A DNA stretch of 64,000 nucleotides from Herbidospora cretacea (GTDB lineage Bacteria > Actinomycetota > Actinomycetes > Streptosporangiales > Streptosporangiaceae). The stretch covers positions 62,001-126,000 of the forward strand of contig NZ_BBXG01000011.1 in the NCBI RefSeq assembly GCF_001570605.1. Direction: 5' to 3'. The stretch's first letter is position 1; each line of letters opens with the position of its first letter. Below, piece after piece: positions 30,023 to 37,621 of the stretch. Under the pieces are notes generated by a model. That model saw nothing but the letters and a program-made list of their open reading frames with translations, was not told the DNA's origin and searched no databases. Position numbers and translations under genes: made by a program.

Positions 30023-31996
30023 TCACTTCCCGACGAGGAATCCCAGTCCGATCTGGCTCATCAGGTCTTCGAACAGGCCGGTGATCAGGTTGACCGCCGT
30101 GTCCTGTCCCTTGCCGAGACCGGCGACGAGGTCGTCGATCACGGCCGACGGGGGCCGCCAGGGCGTCCAGACCGCTTCGGCCGACAGCGCGGTCATCACG
30201 ATGAAGAACGCCAGCGTGCCGAAGACCAGGGTGACCACCATGCCCGCGCCGGGGCTGCGGATGACGCCCGCGAGGGCCCGCTGCACCGCCTGGCGCGGCT
30301 TGCGCCCGCCCGGCAGCAGGAACAGCCCGCCGACGAACGCCGCCGCCGCGTAGGCCGCCGCGCCGTCGGTCGTCAGGCCACCCCCGTAGCGGAGCACGCC
30401 CCACACGCAGATGCCGAACAGGATGCCCAGCGGCACGTGGATCACGGTCGCGAGCACCGCCTTGACCAGCGCCCACGGGGTGCCCAGGACGGCGCGCATC
30501 GGGTCGGAGCCACTGGCGCCCCGGATCGAGCGGCGCTCACTCATGTCGCCGACCAGCGAGTTGCCCACCCGCAGGCAGAGCACCAGCACGATCGCGAACA
30601 GGCTCACCATCACCGGCAGCAGGCACGCCGCGCCGACCAGCACCGCCAGCATCAGCGCCGCCATCACGGGGTGGCTGGTCTTGTAGCGCGGCCGGTCGGG
30701 CTGGGCCTGCGGTTCCGGGTAGGGCGGCCTGGCCTGCGGCGGAGGCGCGGACCGCTGCTGGGGCGCCGGGAATCCGGCCACCCGCTGGTCGGGGTAGGGC
30801 GGCGGCGCGAACTGCGGCGGCGGCTGGTAGGGCGGCACGGACGCCGGGACGTAGGGCGGCGGCTGCGAGGAGGAACCCGACCGGCGCTGCTTCGGCGGCC
30901 GGGGGTCCCGCTCGGGCGCGACGTAGTTGACCGGCGGCAGCAGGTCGGAGAACGTCTCGCCGCCGCGGGGCCGGGGCGCGTCGTCGAGCACGCGCGTGCC
31001 GTCGCTCAGCACGTGAGTGCCGTCACCCAGGACGCGGGTACCGTCGGTGAGCACCCTGGTTCCGTCGTTGAGGACCCGGGTGCCGTCGGCCAGCACCCGC
31101 GTCCCGTCGGAGAGCACGCGGGTGCCGTCGGGCTGCTGGTTGCGCTGGACGGCGGTGCCGCCCTCCTTGAAGATCGTCACCGACGGGTCGAGGGCGCGCG
31201 AGAGCTTCAGCAGCGACCCGGCCGTGGGCCGGGCGGCCGAGTCGGTCGCCAGCGCCAGGCGCAGCCAGCCGCGCAGGAACGCGGGCGCGGCCTCGACCTG
31301 GGCCTTGCCCTCCAGGATGTTGTAACAGACCGCTTCGAACGTTCCCTGGCCGAACGGCGGCTTGCCCGTCGCGGCGAAGAACACGGTCGCGGCCAGCGCG
31401 TGGACGTCGGCCGCCTGGGTGATCTCGCTGTCGCGGATGATCTCCGGGGCGAGGTAGCCGGGCGTGCCGACGAACATGCCCGTCTGGGTCAGCCGGGTGG
31501 CGTTGACCAGGTGGGCGATGCCGAAGTCGATGACCAGCGGCTCGAACGTGCCCGAGCCGTCGTCGACGAGCATCACGTTGGCCGGCTTGAGGTCGCGGTG
31601 GATGACGTCGGCGTGGTGGATCGCCACCAGCGCCTCGCAGAGCCCCCGCGCCAGCCGGCACAGGTCGTCGCCCTTCAGCGGGCCGTCTTCGAGCACCCGC
31701 TGCTCCAGCGTGCGCCCCGGGGCGAAGCGGGTGACGATGTAGGGCGTCGCGCCCGTCAGGTCGGCGTCGAGCACCGCGGCGACGCGGTTGCTGCGCACCC
31801 GGCGCATCGTCTCGACCTCGCGGGTGAGACGGTCGCGCGCCTTCAGGTCGGAGGCGACGTGTGGGTGGAGGACTTTGACGGCTACCTGGCGGTCATCGGA
31901 GTCGAGTCCCAGATGGACGACGCCCATCCCGCCCTCGCCCAGTCGCCGGAGCAATCGGTATGGACCGATCCGCTCCGGGGCTTCCGTTGCGGCCAC
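30023..31996 (-). CDS. Membrane-anchored Ser/Thr protein kinase 2 with heptapeptide array
   Basis: A 657-residue kinase. Kinase domain about 10-270 (LGEGGMGVV, VAVKVLHPH, HRDLKPANV, DFG). The linker starts with seven back-to-back 7-residue repeats DGTRVLx (about 290-338; one reads DGTHVL), then a Pro/Tyr/Gln-rich stretch (about 370-425), and a C-terminal region of about 200 residues with four to six hydrophobic helices. GTG 31996 follows the kinase 3 stop with no gap, so translation is coupled. Each repeat places Thr three residues before Leu, compatible with pThr-FHA docking; that function is inference. Confidence 0.93.
   Translation of the reverse strand: MAATEAPERIGPYRLLRRLGEGGMGVVHLGLDSDDRQVAVKVLHPHVASDLKARDRLTREVETMRRVRSNRVAAVLDADLTGATPYIVTRFAPGRTLEQRVLEDGPLKGDDLCRLARGLCEALVAIHHADVIHRDLKPANVMLVDDGSGTFEPLVIDFGIAHLVNATRLTQTGMFVGTPGYLAPEIIRDSEITQAADVHALAATVFFAATGKPPFGQGTFEAVCYNILEGKAQVEAAPAFLRGWLRLALATDSAARPTAGSLLKLSRALDPSVTIFKEGGTAVQRNQQPDGTRVLSDGTRVLADGTRVLNDGTRVLTDGTRVLGDGTHVLSDGTRVLDDAPRPRGGETFSDLLPPVNYVAPERDPRPPKQRRSGSSSQPPPYVPASVPPYQPPPQFAPPPYPDQRVAGFPAPQQRSAPPPQARPPYPEPQAQPDRPRYKTSHPVMAALMLAVLVGAACLLPVMVSLFAIVLVLCLRVGNSLVGDMSERRSIRGASGSDPMRAVLGTPWALVKAVLATVIHVPLGILFGICVWGVLRYGGGLTTDGAAAYAAAAFVGGLFLLPGGRKPRQAVQRALAGVIRSPGAGMVVTLVFGTLAFFIVMTALSAEAVWTPWRPPSAVIDDLVAGLGKGQDTAVNLITGLFEDLMSQIGLGFLVGK
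30983..31129 (-). repeat. Seven 21-bp tandem repeats inside kinase 2
   Basis: Seven in-frame copies of GACGG(C)ACnCGnGTnCT plus one variable codon encode DGT(R/H)VL followed by S, A, N, T, G, S and D. Third codon positions vary between copies while the peptide is kept, which points to selection on the protein rather than fresh slippage. Confidence 0.9.
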
Positions 31997-34354
31997 CTAT
32001 GACCCCCCTGGTCCTGATTTCCTTAACTCCGTCAGCCGGTCCACCAGCGTGGGCAGATCGAAACCCCAGATCAGGCCTGCCGTGTGGTTGTCGGGACTGA
32101 GTGACAACAGCGCCACTCCCCCGAGGACGACCGCCACCACCCCCACTATGGCGGCGATCCCGATCGCCATCCCCCTGGTCGGGAACAGCGATGCCAGCGT
32201 ACGTCGTACCTGGCGGGTGGGCGCCTCGACGGCGGGACCGGCGCAGATCGTCCAGAGGGCGACCGCGACGCCCCAGCCGAGCGTGGCGTTGATGTCCATC
32301 TTGGTGAGCACCGTCAGCAGGAGCGTGACGGGAATGCCGAGGATGAGCCCGTAGAAGATGAGCCCGATCGTCGCGCCGGCCGACTTGACGAGCGCGGCGG
32401 GCTCGCTGAGCACCCGGAACACGTCGCCCGCCGCCGCGCTCACCTGCCGCTTGCCGTTGAGCTGCGGCTGCGCGATGTCGGCGGCCCGGAAGAGGATGAC
32501 GCTCGGGATGATCAGCAGCGCCGCCAGCGTCGGCGCGATGGCCGCGCCCCCCAGGAGCGCGATCTGCATGAGCACGCCGGCCACGCCGTAGGCCCTGGAC
32601 CGCTGGAGCATCGCGCCCGGACGCGCGCCCGGGTTGTGCAGCGGCGGGGGCGGCGGGACGCGCAGCGTCTCCAGGAACGGGGCCGGCTTGGGCTGGTGGA
32701 CCTGGGGCGTGCGCTCGTAGTGCTCCGCGGCCTGGTTGAAGAACGCCTGCTGCGCGTTCGGGTGGGACTGGCGCAGTTCCTCGGGCGAGACCCGCCGGGT
32801 CGGCAGGTCGCCGTCGCGTGGCTGGTTCCAGCCGCCCTCGCCCGCGCGGCGGGTCGGCAGGTCGCCGTCGTTCCAGCCGCTCTGCCCGCCCGGCAGCCGG
32901 GTCGGGATGTCGCTCTCCCCGGACAGACCGGCCCGGCGCAGGTCCTCACCGGTGACCCGGACCGTCGGGAACGGATCGCCGCCGCCCCGGCCGGGCACGT
33001 GCCCGGGGCCGGAGGGGTTGACGGCCTGCCGCGGCGCGGTCGGCTCGGCGACGCCGGGGTTCTGGCCCAGGTTCTGACCGGTGTTCGGAGGCGGGTTCTG
33101 GCCTGGACGAGGCTGTCCGGCATATCCGGAGGGCCCGGTGCCGGGACCCGGCTGGTTCGACGGGCCGGTGCGAGGGCCCTGCTGGTGAGCGGGGCCCGTG
33201 CCGGGGCCGGGCTGGTGCATGCCCGTGCTCGGGTAGGACGGGTTGTTCGGCCGGTTCGGGGGGCCGGGCATGGTCGGCCGGACGTCGCTCGTCGGGAGCG
33301 GCTCGGCCGGGCCCGGGTGGCCCGCGAACGGGGTGTCGTTGAGGAGGGAGACGTACTCCTCCTGGGACGGCTGGCGCCGTACGACCGGGGTGATCAGCGG
33401 GTTGGCCTTCTGACCGGCCACCGGCTGGTTGACCTGGTCGGTCGACGGGGGCCGCGGCGCGGGCGGCGGGCCGTCGAGGCCGAGCACCGCGATCGGCTGC
33501 CCGGTCTGGTCGTCGATGTTGGGCACCGTCGTGATCTCGTCGGGCACCCGGGGCCGGCGGGCCTGCGGCATCAGCCGGGCCACCTGCTCCCGCAGCTCGA
33601 CGGCGCGGGGCCGCCGGGAGGGGTCGCGGTGGAAGGCCGCGCGCAGCACCGGCTGGACCACGGCGGGGGCGGCGTCGATGTTCGCCTTGCCCGACGTGAT
33701 GTTGAAGAAGATCATCTCCAGGGTGCCCTTGCCGAACGGCGGCAGGCCGGTGGCGGCGTAGAGCAGGGTCCCGGCCCAGGCGTGCACGTCGACCTCGGGA
33801 CCCGCCTCGTGGCCCTCGATGATCTCGGGGGCCAGGTAGCCGGGCGTGCCGATGAACATGCCGGTCTGGGTGAGCCGCGTGGAGTCGACGGCCTGGGCGA
33901 TGCCGAAGTCGATCAGCACCGGCTCGCCGTCGAGCATCAGCACGTTGCCCGGCTTGAGGTCGCGGTGGATGACCCCGGCCGCGTGGACGGCGGCCAGCGC
34001 GTCGGCCACGCCGTAGGCGACCTTGAGGATCCCTTCGACGGTCAGCGGACCGTCGTGCTTGATGAGGTCGTCGAGGGGCTTGCCGGGGACGTAACGCGTC
34101 ACGATGTAGGGCCGGTGGCCCGTCACGTCGGCGTCGAGGACCTCCGCGATGTACGGGTTGCGCACCCGCCGCATCGTCTCGACCTCACGGGAGAGCCGGC
34201 GCCGCGCGGTGTCGTCACCGGCGACCTCCGGGCGCAGCACCTTGACGGCCACCTGCCTGCCGTGAGGATCGAGGGCCAGGTGGACCACGCCCATGCCGCC
34301 TTCACCGAGCCGCCGGAGCAGCCGGTAGGGGCCAAGTCGGTCGTCCTGATTCAT
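31997..34354 (-). CDS. Membrane-anchored Ser/Thr protein kinase 3
   Basis: A 785-residue kinase, first of the three-gene set. Kinase domain about 8-270 (LGEGGMGVV, VAVKVLRPE, HRDLKPGNV, DFG). The long linker (about 270-560) is rich in Pro/Gly/Asn with GPGTGP-type repeats and three (D/E)x(D)(L/I)PTR motifs (SDIPTR, GDLPTRR twice). Five or so hydrophobic helices follow (about 575-755). ATG 34354 is preceded by TAAGGC, with TATGGT nine bases from the ATG, so a short or absent leader is possible. Linker threonines are candidate phosphosites. The substrate is not known. Confidence 0.92.
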   Translation of the reverse strand: MNQDDRLGPYRLLRRLGEGGMGVVHLALDPHGRQVAVKVLRPEVAGDDTARRRLSREVETMRRVRNPYIAEVLDADVTGHRPYIVTRYVPGKPLDDLIKHDGPLTVEGILKVAYGVADALAAVHAAGVIHRDLKPGNVLMLDGEPVLIDFGIAQAVDSTRLTQTGMFIGTPGYLAPEIIEGHEAGPEVDVHAWAGTLLYAATGLPPFGKGTLEMIFFNITSGKANIDAAPAVVQPVLRAAFHRDPSRRPRAVELREQVARLMPQARRPRVPDEITTVPNIDDQTGQPIAVLGLDGPPPAPRPPSTDQVNQPVAGQKANPLITPVVRRQPSQEEYVSLLNDTPFAGHPGPAEPLPTSDVRPTMPGPPNRPNNPSYPSTGMHQPGPGTGPAHQQGPRTGPSNQPGPGTGPSGYAGQPRPGQNPPPNTGQNLGQNPGVAEPTAPRQAVNPSGPGHVPGRGGGDPFPTVRVTGEDLRRAGLSGESDIPTRLPGGQSGWNDGDLPTRRAGEGGWNQPRDGDLPTRRVSPEELRQSHPNAQQAFFNQAAEHYERTPQVHQPKPAPFLETLRVPPPPPLHNPGARPGAMLQRSRAYGVAGVLMQIALLGGAAIAPTLAALLIIPSVILFRAADIAQPQLNGKRQVSAAAGDVFRVLSEPAALVKSAGATIGLIFYGLILGIPVTLLLTVLTKMDINATLGWGVAVALWTICAGPAVEAPTRQVRRTLASLFPTRGMAIGIAAIVGVVAVVLGGVALLSLSPDNHTAGLIWGFDLPTLVDRLTELRKSGPGGS

Positions 34355-34420
34355 GCCTTAAGCACCATACCGACTAAAACACCGCCCATGAGTGAACCAT
34401 CAGGCCACATTCCTGCCCTG

Positions 34421-34443
34421 TACAACGGCAGGATTGGTCCAAC
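34421..34443 (-). terminator. Hairpin after the ybaK-like gene
   Basis: TCCTGCC and GGCAGGA form a 7-bp stem with a 9-base loop 18 bases past the stop. There is no U-run. The rest of 34355-34460 serves as the kinase 3 promoter. Confidence 0.45.
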
Positions 34444-34460
34444 GGTTTCCCACCCTACGG

Positions 34461-34973
34461 TCACAAAGTGAGCAACAGCACCTCGCCACGAGTGGCGGTG
34501 ACGAGATCACTACCGGAAAGCGCCAGCTTGGACCGGCGAAGCCCGCTGCCGATGACGACGAAGTCGCGGCGGGTCACGTTTTCGTCAACGAGCACCGGCC
34601 AGCCCTCCGGAAGGCCGATCGGGGTGATCCCGCCGTATTCCATCCCGGTCCGTGAGACGGCGTCGTCCATCGGGGCGAAGGAGATCTTCCGGGCGTCGAG
34701 GTGGCGGCGGACGATCCCGTTGATGTCGGCCCGGTGGGTGGCCAGGACCATGACGGCGGCGTAGCGGGTCTCGCCGCCGCGCTTGGCCGCCACGACGACG
34801 CAGTTGGCCGAGTCGTCGAGGGAGACGCCGTACTTCTCGCAGAAGGCGGCGGTGTCGGCCAGGTCCGGGTCGATGGGCGCGACCTTCAGGTCGACCTTCA
34901 GGCCGGGCACGGCCTCGGCGACCGGCCCGGCCAGCAGATCGAGGTGGTCGGCGGCGGGGACCCAGCTCAGCAT
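34461..34973 (-). CDS. YbaK/ProX-type aminoacyl-tRNA deacylase
   Basis: A 170-residue YbaK-fold protein; members hydrolyse mischarged aminoacyl-tRNAs in trans. Blocks include DTAAFCEKYGVSLDDSANCVVV, ATHRADINGIVRRHL and the substrate-loop region GMEYGGITPIGLPEGW. The catalytic-type Lys appears in AAKRGGE. AAGGAG precedes ATG 34973, whose A is also the last base of the amine oxidase stop (TGATG). It is last in a four-gene overlapping operon. The amino acid specificity cannot be read. Confidence 0.88.
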   Translation of the reverse strand: MLSWVPAADHLDLLAGPVAEAVPGLKVDLKVAPIDPDLADTAAFCEKYGVSLDDSANCVVVAAKRGGETRYAAVMVLATHRADINGIVRRHLDARKISFAPMDDAVSRTGMEYGGITPIGLPEGWPVLVDENVTRRDFVVIGSGLRRSKLALSGSDLVTATRGEVLLLTL

Positions 34974-36475
34974 CAGTTCTCCTTCAGCGCCCTTTCGTGG
35001 ATCAAGAGCACTGCCTTGCGTGCGGACTCGAAGGCCCCAGCCTGCCAGGCCGCCAGGTCGGTGAGCCAGTCGCCGGCCAGGTAGACGCGCCCGTGGGCCG
35101 GTTCGACGAGGCCGCCCTGGAGCCCGGCCGTGAACATGCCCTCGATGTGCGGCCTCTTCCGCCACGACATCGAGACGCTCGACAGCAGGTCCTTGCGGTA
35201 GGCCGGGCCGTGCACCTTCTCGCCCTCGCGCAGCGCGCGCTCCAGGCGGGCGGCGGGCGGCAGGGCGTCGTAGGAGTCGGCGTTCTCGAGCAGGTGGTAG
35301 TAGCCGACGACCAGGCCGCGGCGTTCGTGGAAGCCGTGGGAGGGATACCAGATGGTGCGGATGTCGAGGTCGGTCTCGGTGGTGCCGCCGTAGATGTTCT
35401 CGTCCAGCTCCCACCAGCGGCGGCCGTACTCCAGGCCGAGTTTGGAGCCGGAGAAGTTGAAGCCCGAGGTCAGCTTCCGGACGAGGTCGGGCGGGAGGGT
35501 GCCGGGGATGCGGGCCAGCAGGTGCGGGGGCAGGGTGGCGACGCAGAAGTCGGCCTTGATCGAGCCGTTCCGGTGTTCGACGACGACCTCCCGGCCCTCG
35601 TCGGTGATCCGCGTGGCGGGGGTGCCGGTCCTGATCCGGTGGCGGCCGACGTTGGCGGCCAGGGCCTCGACGATGCGGTCCATGCCGCCGACCGGCTGGA
35701 ACATGGGCATGGCCTGGTCGTGGGCGAGGTCCCAGAACAGGGCCTGCGGGATGCGGTAGCCGAGCACCTCGGCGACCGGCGGGATCGGGCCGGTGTCGGC
35801 GCGGCGTTCGCCGCCCTCGTAGGTGAGCTGCTCGCCGAGCTGGCCGAACTCGCGCAGCAGGTCGAGCAGGTCGGTCTTGTCGGCCGCCGTCAGGTCGGCG
35901 TCCAGCGCGCCCTGGTTGGTCGCCTTGGCCAGCAGTTCGCCCAGGTAGCCGTAGGTGTCGGCGCGGGCGGTGCGGTAGCGGACGGTCTTGCCACCGGTGT
36001 ACACGTAGGCGTCGGCGTTGGAGTTGACGAAGACCTCCAGCGGAACGCCCAGCTCGCGGCAGTAGTCCATGGTGATCATCCACTGGGCGATGCGGGCCGG
36101 GCCGGCGTTGAAGTAGGTGCCGTCGCGGAAGCCCGCCCTCTGGGTGACGCCGTCTATCTCGGTGATCTCGTCGCCGCCGCGCAGCGTCAGGTTCCGGCCG
36201 CCGATCCTCTTCGCGGCCTCCAGGATGGTGACGTCGTACCCGGCCTTGCGCAGTTCGTAGGCGACCGCGAGGCCCGCGACGCCGGCGCCGAGGACCACGA
36301 CGCGCTTGGGAGAGCGGCCGGTCAGCGAGAAGTCGCCGGCTTGCGGGGCCCGGAACGCGTGGGCCTGGCTGTTGGGGACCAGGCCCAGGGCCCCCATCGC
36401 GGCCAGCATGGTGCCGGCGCCGCCGACGGCGCCCAGTCCGGCGAGCAGGGCCCGGCGGCTTAACTCACCCGTCAT
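34973..36475 (-). CDS. Tat-exported flavin amine oxidase
   Basis: A 500-residue FAD-dependent oxidase of the monoamine/L-amino-acid oxidase family. The N-terminus has a twin-arginine signal (LSRRALLAGLGAVGG), so the folded flavoprotein is exported. The dinucleotide motif VVVLGAGVAGLAVAYEL is followed by GGRNLTLRGGD, and the C-terminal FAD contact region is VYLAGDWLTDLAAWQAGA. ATG 36475 overlaps the upstream peptidase stop by four bases. Its place between a D-aminopeptidase and a tRNA deacylase suggests action on released amino acids or amines; the substrate is inference. Confidence 0.9.
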   Translation of the reverse strand: MTGELSRRALLAGLGAVGGAGTMLAAMGALGLVPNSQAHAFRAPQAGDFSLTGRSPKRVVVLGAGVAGLAVAYELRKAGYDVTILEAAKRIGGRNLTLRGGDEITEIDGVTQRAGFRDGTYFNAGPARIAQWMITMDYCRELGVPLEVFVNSNADAYVYTGGKTVRYRTARADTYGYLGELLAKATNQGALDADLTAADKTDLLDLLREFGQLGEQLTYEGGERRADTGPIPPVAEVLGYRIPQALFWDLAHDQAMPMFQPVGGMDRIVEALAANVGRHRIRTGTPATRITDEGREVVVEHRNGSIKADFCVATLPPHLLARIPGTLPPDLVRKLTSGFNFSGSKLGLEYGRRWWELDENIYGGTTETDLDIRTIWYPSHGFHERRGLVVGYYHLLENADSYDALPPAARLERALREGEKVHGPAYRKDLLSSVSMSWRKRPHIEGMFTAGLQGGLVEPAHGRVYLAGDWLTDLAAWQAGAFESARKAVLLIHERALKEN

Positions 36476-37314
36476 CCATACACACCGCTTCCACAGGCGA
36501 CCTGACCGGCGATCATGGCGTATATCCCGAACAGGGCCATGATCTCCCGATAGTCGGTCGTTGTGAACTCGGTGTGCCTTGCCCCGTTGCGCCGGGTTCC
36601 CGGGATGATCCCGCAGGCGGAGGCGATGGCGGTGCTGTTCCACTCCACTTCGAGCGTGTACGGCGGCTCGACGACGTAGGGCCGGAAGTCCGGCAGGCGG
36701 TTCAGGGCCCTGGCCGCCCCCTCCTCGATCTTCCGCTGCGCCACCTCGATCGGCAGCAGTTCGGCGGCGAACATGTCGATGCCCGTCTTCACCGCGACGG
36801 TCTCGACGTCGCCGAGCAACTCGCGGGCCTCGTCGCAGACCGCCTCGTCACCGGTGACCAGCGCGACCGGCACCCCGACGAACCCGGCGTAGGCGGCCAC
36901 CAGCCGGGTCTCGCCGCAGATCTCGCCGTTCAGCGAGACGTTCTGGATCTCCTTGCCCATCCACGTGTGGTTGAGCACGCCGTGGGAGACCCCGGCGCGC
37001 GCGTGGTAGCCCGCGAAGACCGCCGCGTCGAAGCCCTCGACGAGGCCCTGGGCCATGCGGTGGGGCTTGCCGGAGCCGCGGATCAGGGTGGCGCGGGTGT
37101 CGAGCCGGTCGACGCGGAGGTTCCTGGTCGAGCCGTGGGCGTCGTTGACCAGCACCTGCGTCGCCCCGGCCGCGAACGCGCCCCGGACGACGGCGTTGGC
37201 GTCGCCGGTCATGAACTCACAGCCGCGTTCGTAGCCCCGGCCGCCGTGGTGCATCTCCTCGGGATCGGTGAGCCCGGTGACGCCCTCCATGTCGACGGAC
37301 AGGTAAACCCGCAT
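36472..37314 (-). CDS. M55-family D-aminopeptidase (DppA-like)
   Basis: A 280-residue zinc peptidase of the DppA family; the Bacillus enzyme cleaves D-Ala-D-Ala and forms a decamer with internal active sites. Metal ligands match: Asp8 and Glu10 in SVDMEGVTG, His60 in NDAHGS, His104 in GYHARAG, and Glu131 in NGEICGE. ATG 37314 shares one base with the stop of the small upstream gene. No oligopeptide transporter is adjacent, unlike Bacillus dpp. It probably turns over D-amino-acid peptides from wall recycling. Confidence 0.92.
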   Translation of the reverse strand: MRVYLSVDMEGVTGLTDPEEMHHGGRGYERGCEFMTGDANAVVRGAFAAGATQVLVNDAHGSTRNLRVDRLDTRATLIRGSGKPHRMAQGLVEGFDAAVFAGYHARAGVSHGVLNHTWMGKEIQNVSLNGEICGETRLVAAYAGFVGVPVALVTGDEAVCDEARELLGDVETVAVKTGIDMFAAELLPIEVAQRKIEEGAARALNRLPDFRPYVVEPPYTLEVEWNSTAIASACGIIPGTRRNGARHTEFTTTDYREIMALFGIYAMIAGQVACGSGVYG

Positions 37315-37514
37315 CAGTAGCTCCGCAATCGATCGACCTCACGGCGCAGCGCCAGCACTTCCCGGCGCAGCATCTGGATCTCCCACAGGGCCTCCTTGAT
37401 GTCCTGGCGGTGGTCGGCCCGGGTGACGTACCGGGCGTCCACTCGGACGCGGACGGCCCGGCGGAGCCGGGGCGGGGCGAGCACACGCAGGACGAGGCGG
37501 AGGACGGGCCGCAT
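37314..37514 (-). CDS. Small basic coiled-coil protein
   Basis: A 66-residue protein, first in the operon with the M55 peptidase. The N-terminal half is Arg-rich (RLVLRVLAPPRLRRAV); the C-terminal half is a predicted amphipathic coiled coil (IKEALWEIQMLRREVLALRR). There is no signal peptide. Its TGA overlaps the peptidase ATG (TGATG), which together with strong codon bias supports it being real. It could be an oligomerising or scaffold factor. I recognise no family. Confidence 0.65.
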   Translation of the reverse strand: MRPVLRLVLRVLAPPRLRRAVRVRVDARYVTRADHRQDIKEALWEIQMLRREVLALRREVDRLRSY

Positions 37515-37578
37515 GACGGGAAACCCTATCCGGAGTGGACGGGAACGTTCCGCCCTAATGGTCACGATAACCGCACGA

Positions 37579-37606
37579 ACCGGCCCTCCCACCAGGGAAG
37601 ACCGGT
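37579..37606 (-). terminator. glgP downstream hairpin
   Basis: ACCGG-CCCT and AGGG-AAG-ACCGGT form a two-part stem 16 bases past the glgP stop. Upstream GGAACGTTCC (about 37540-37549) is a 10-bp palindrome that may belong to the promoter of the small coiled-coil gene. Confidence 0.45.
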
Positions 37607-37621
37607 CCGTGAGGTAGATCC

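Noticed and set aside
30983-31129. Regular 21-bp spacing as a CRISPR array
   Set aside because: No unique spacers between repeats; they are in-frame codons of a kinase linker.
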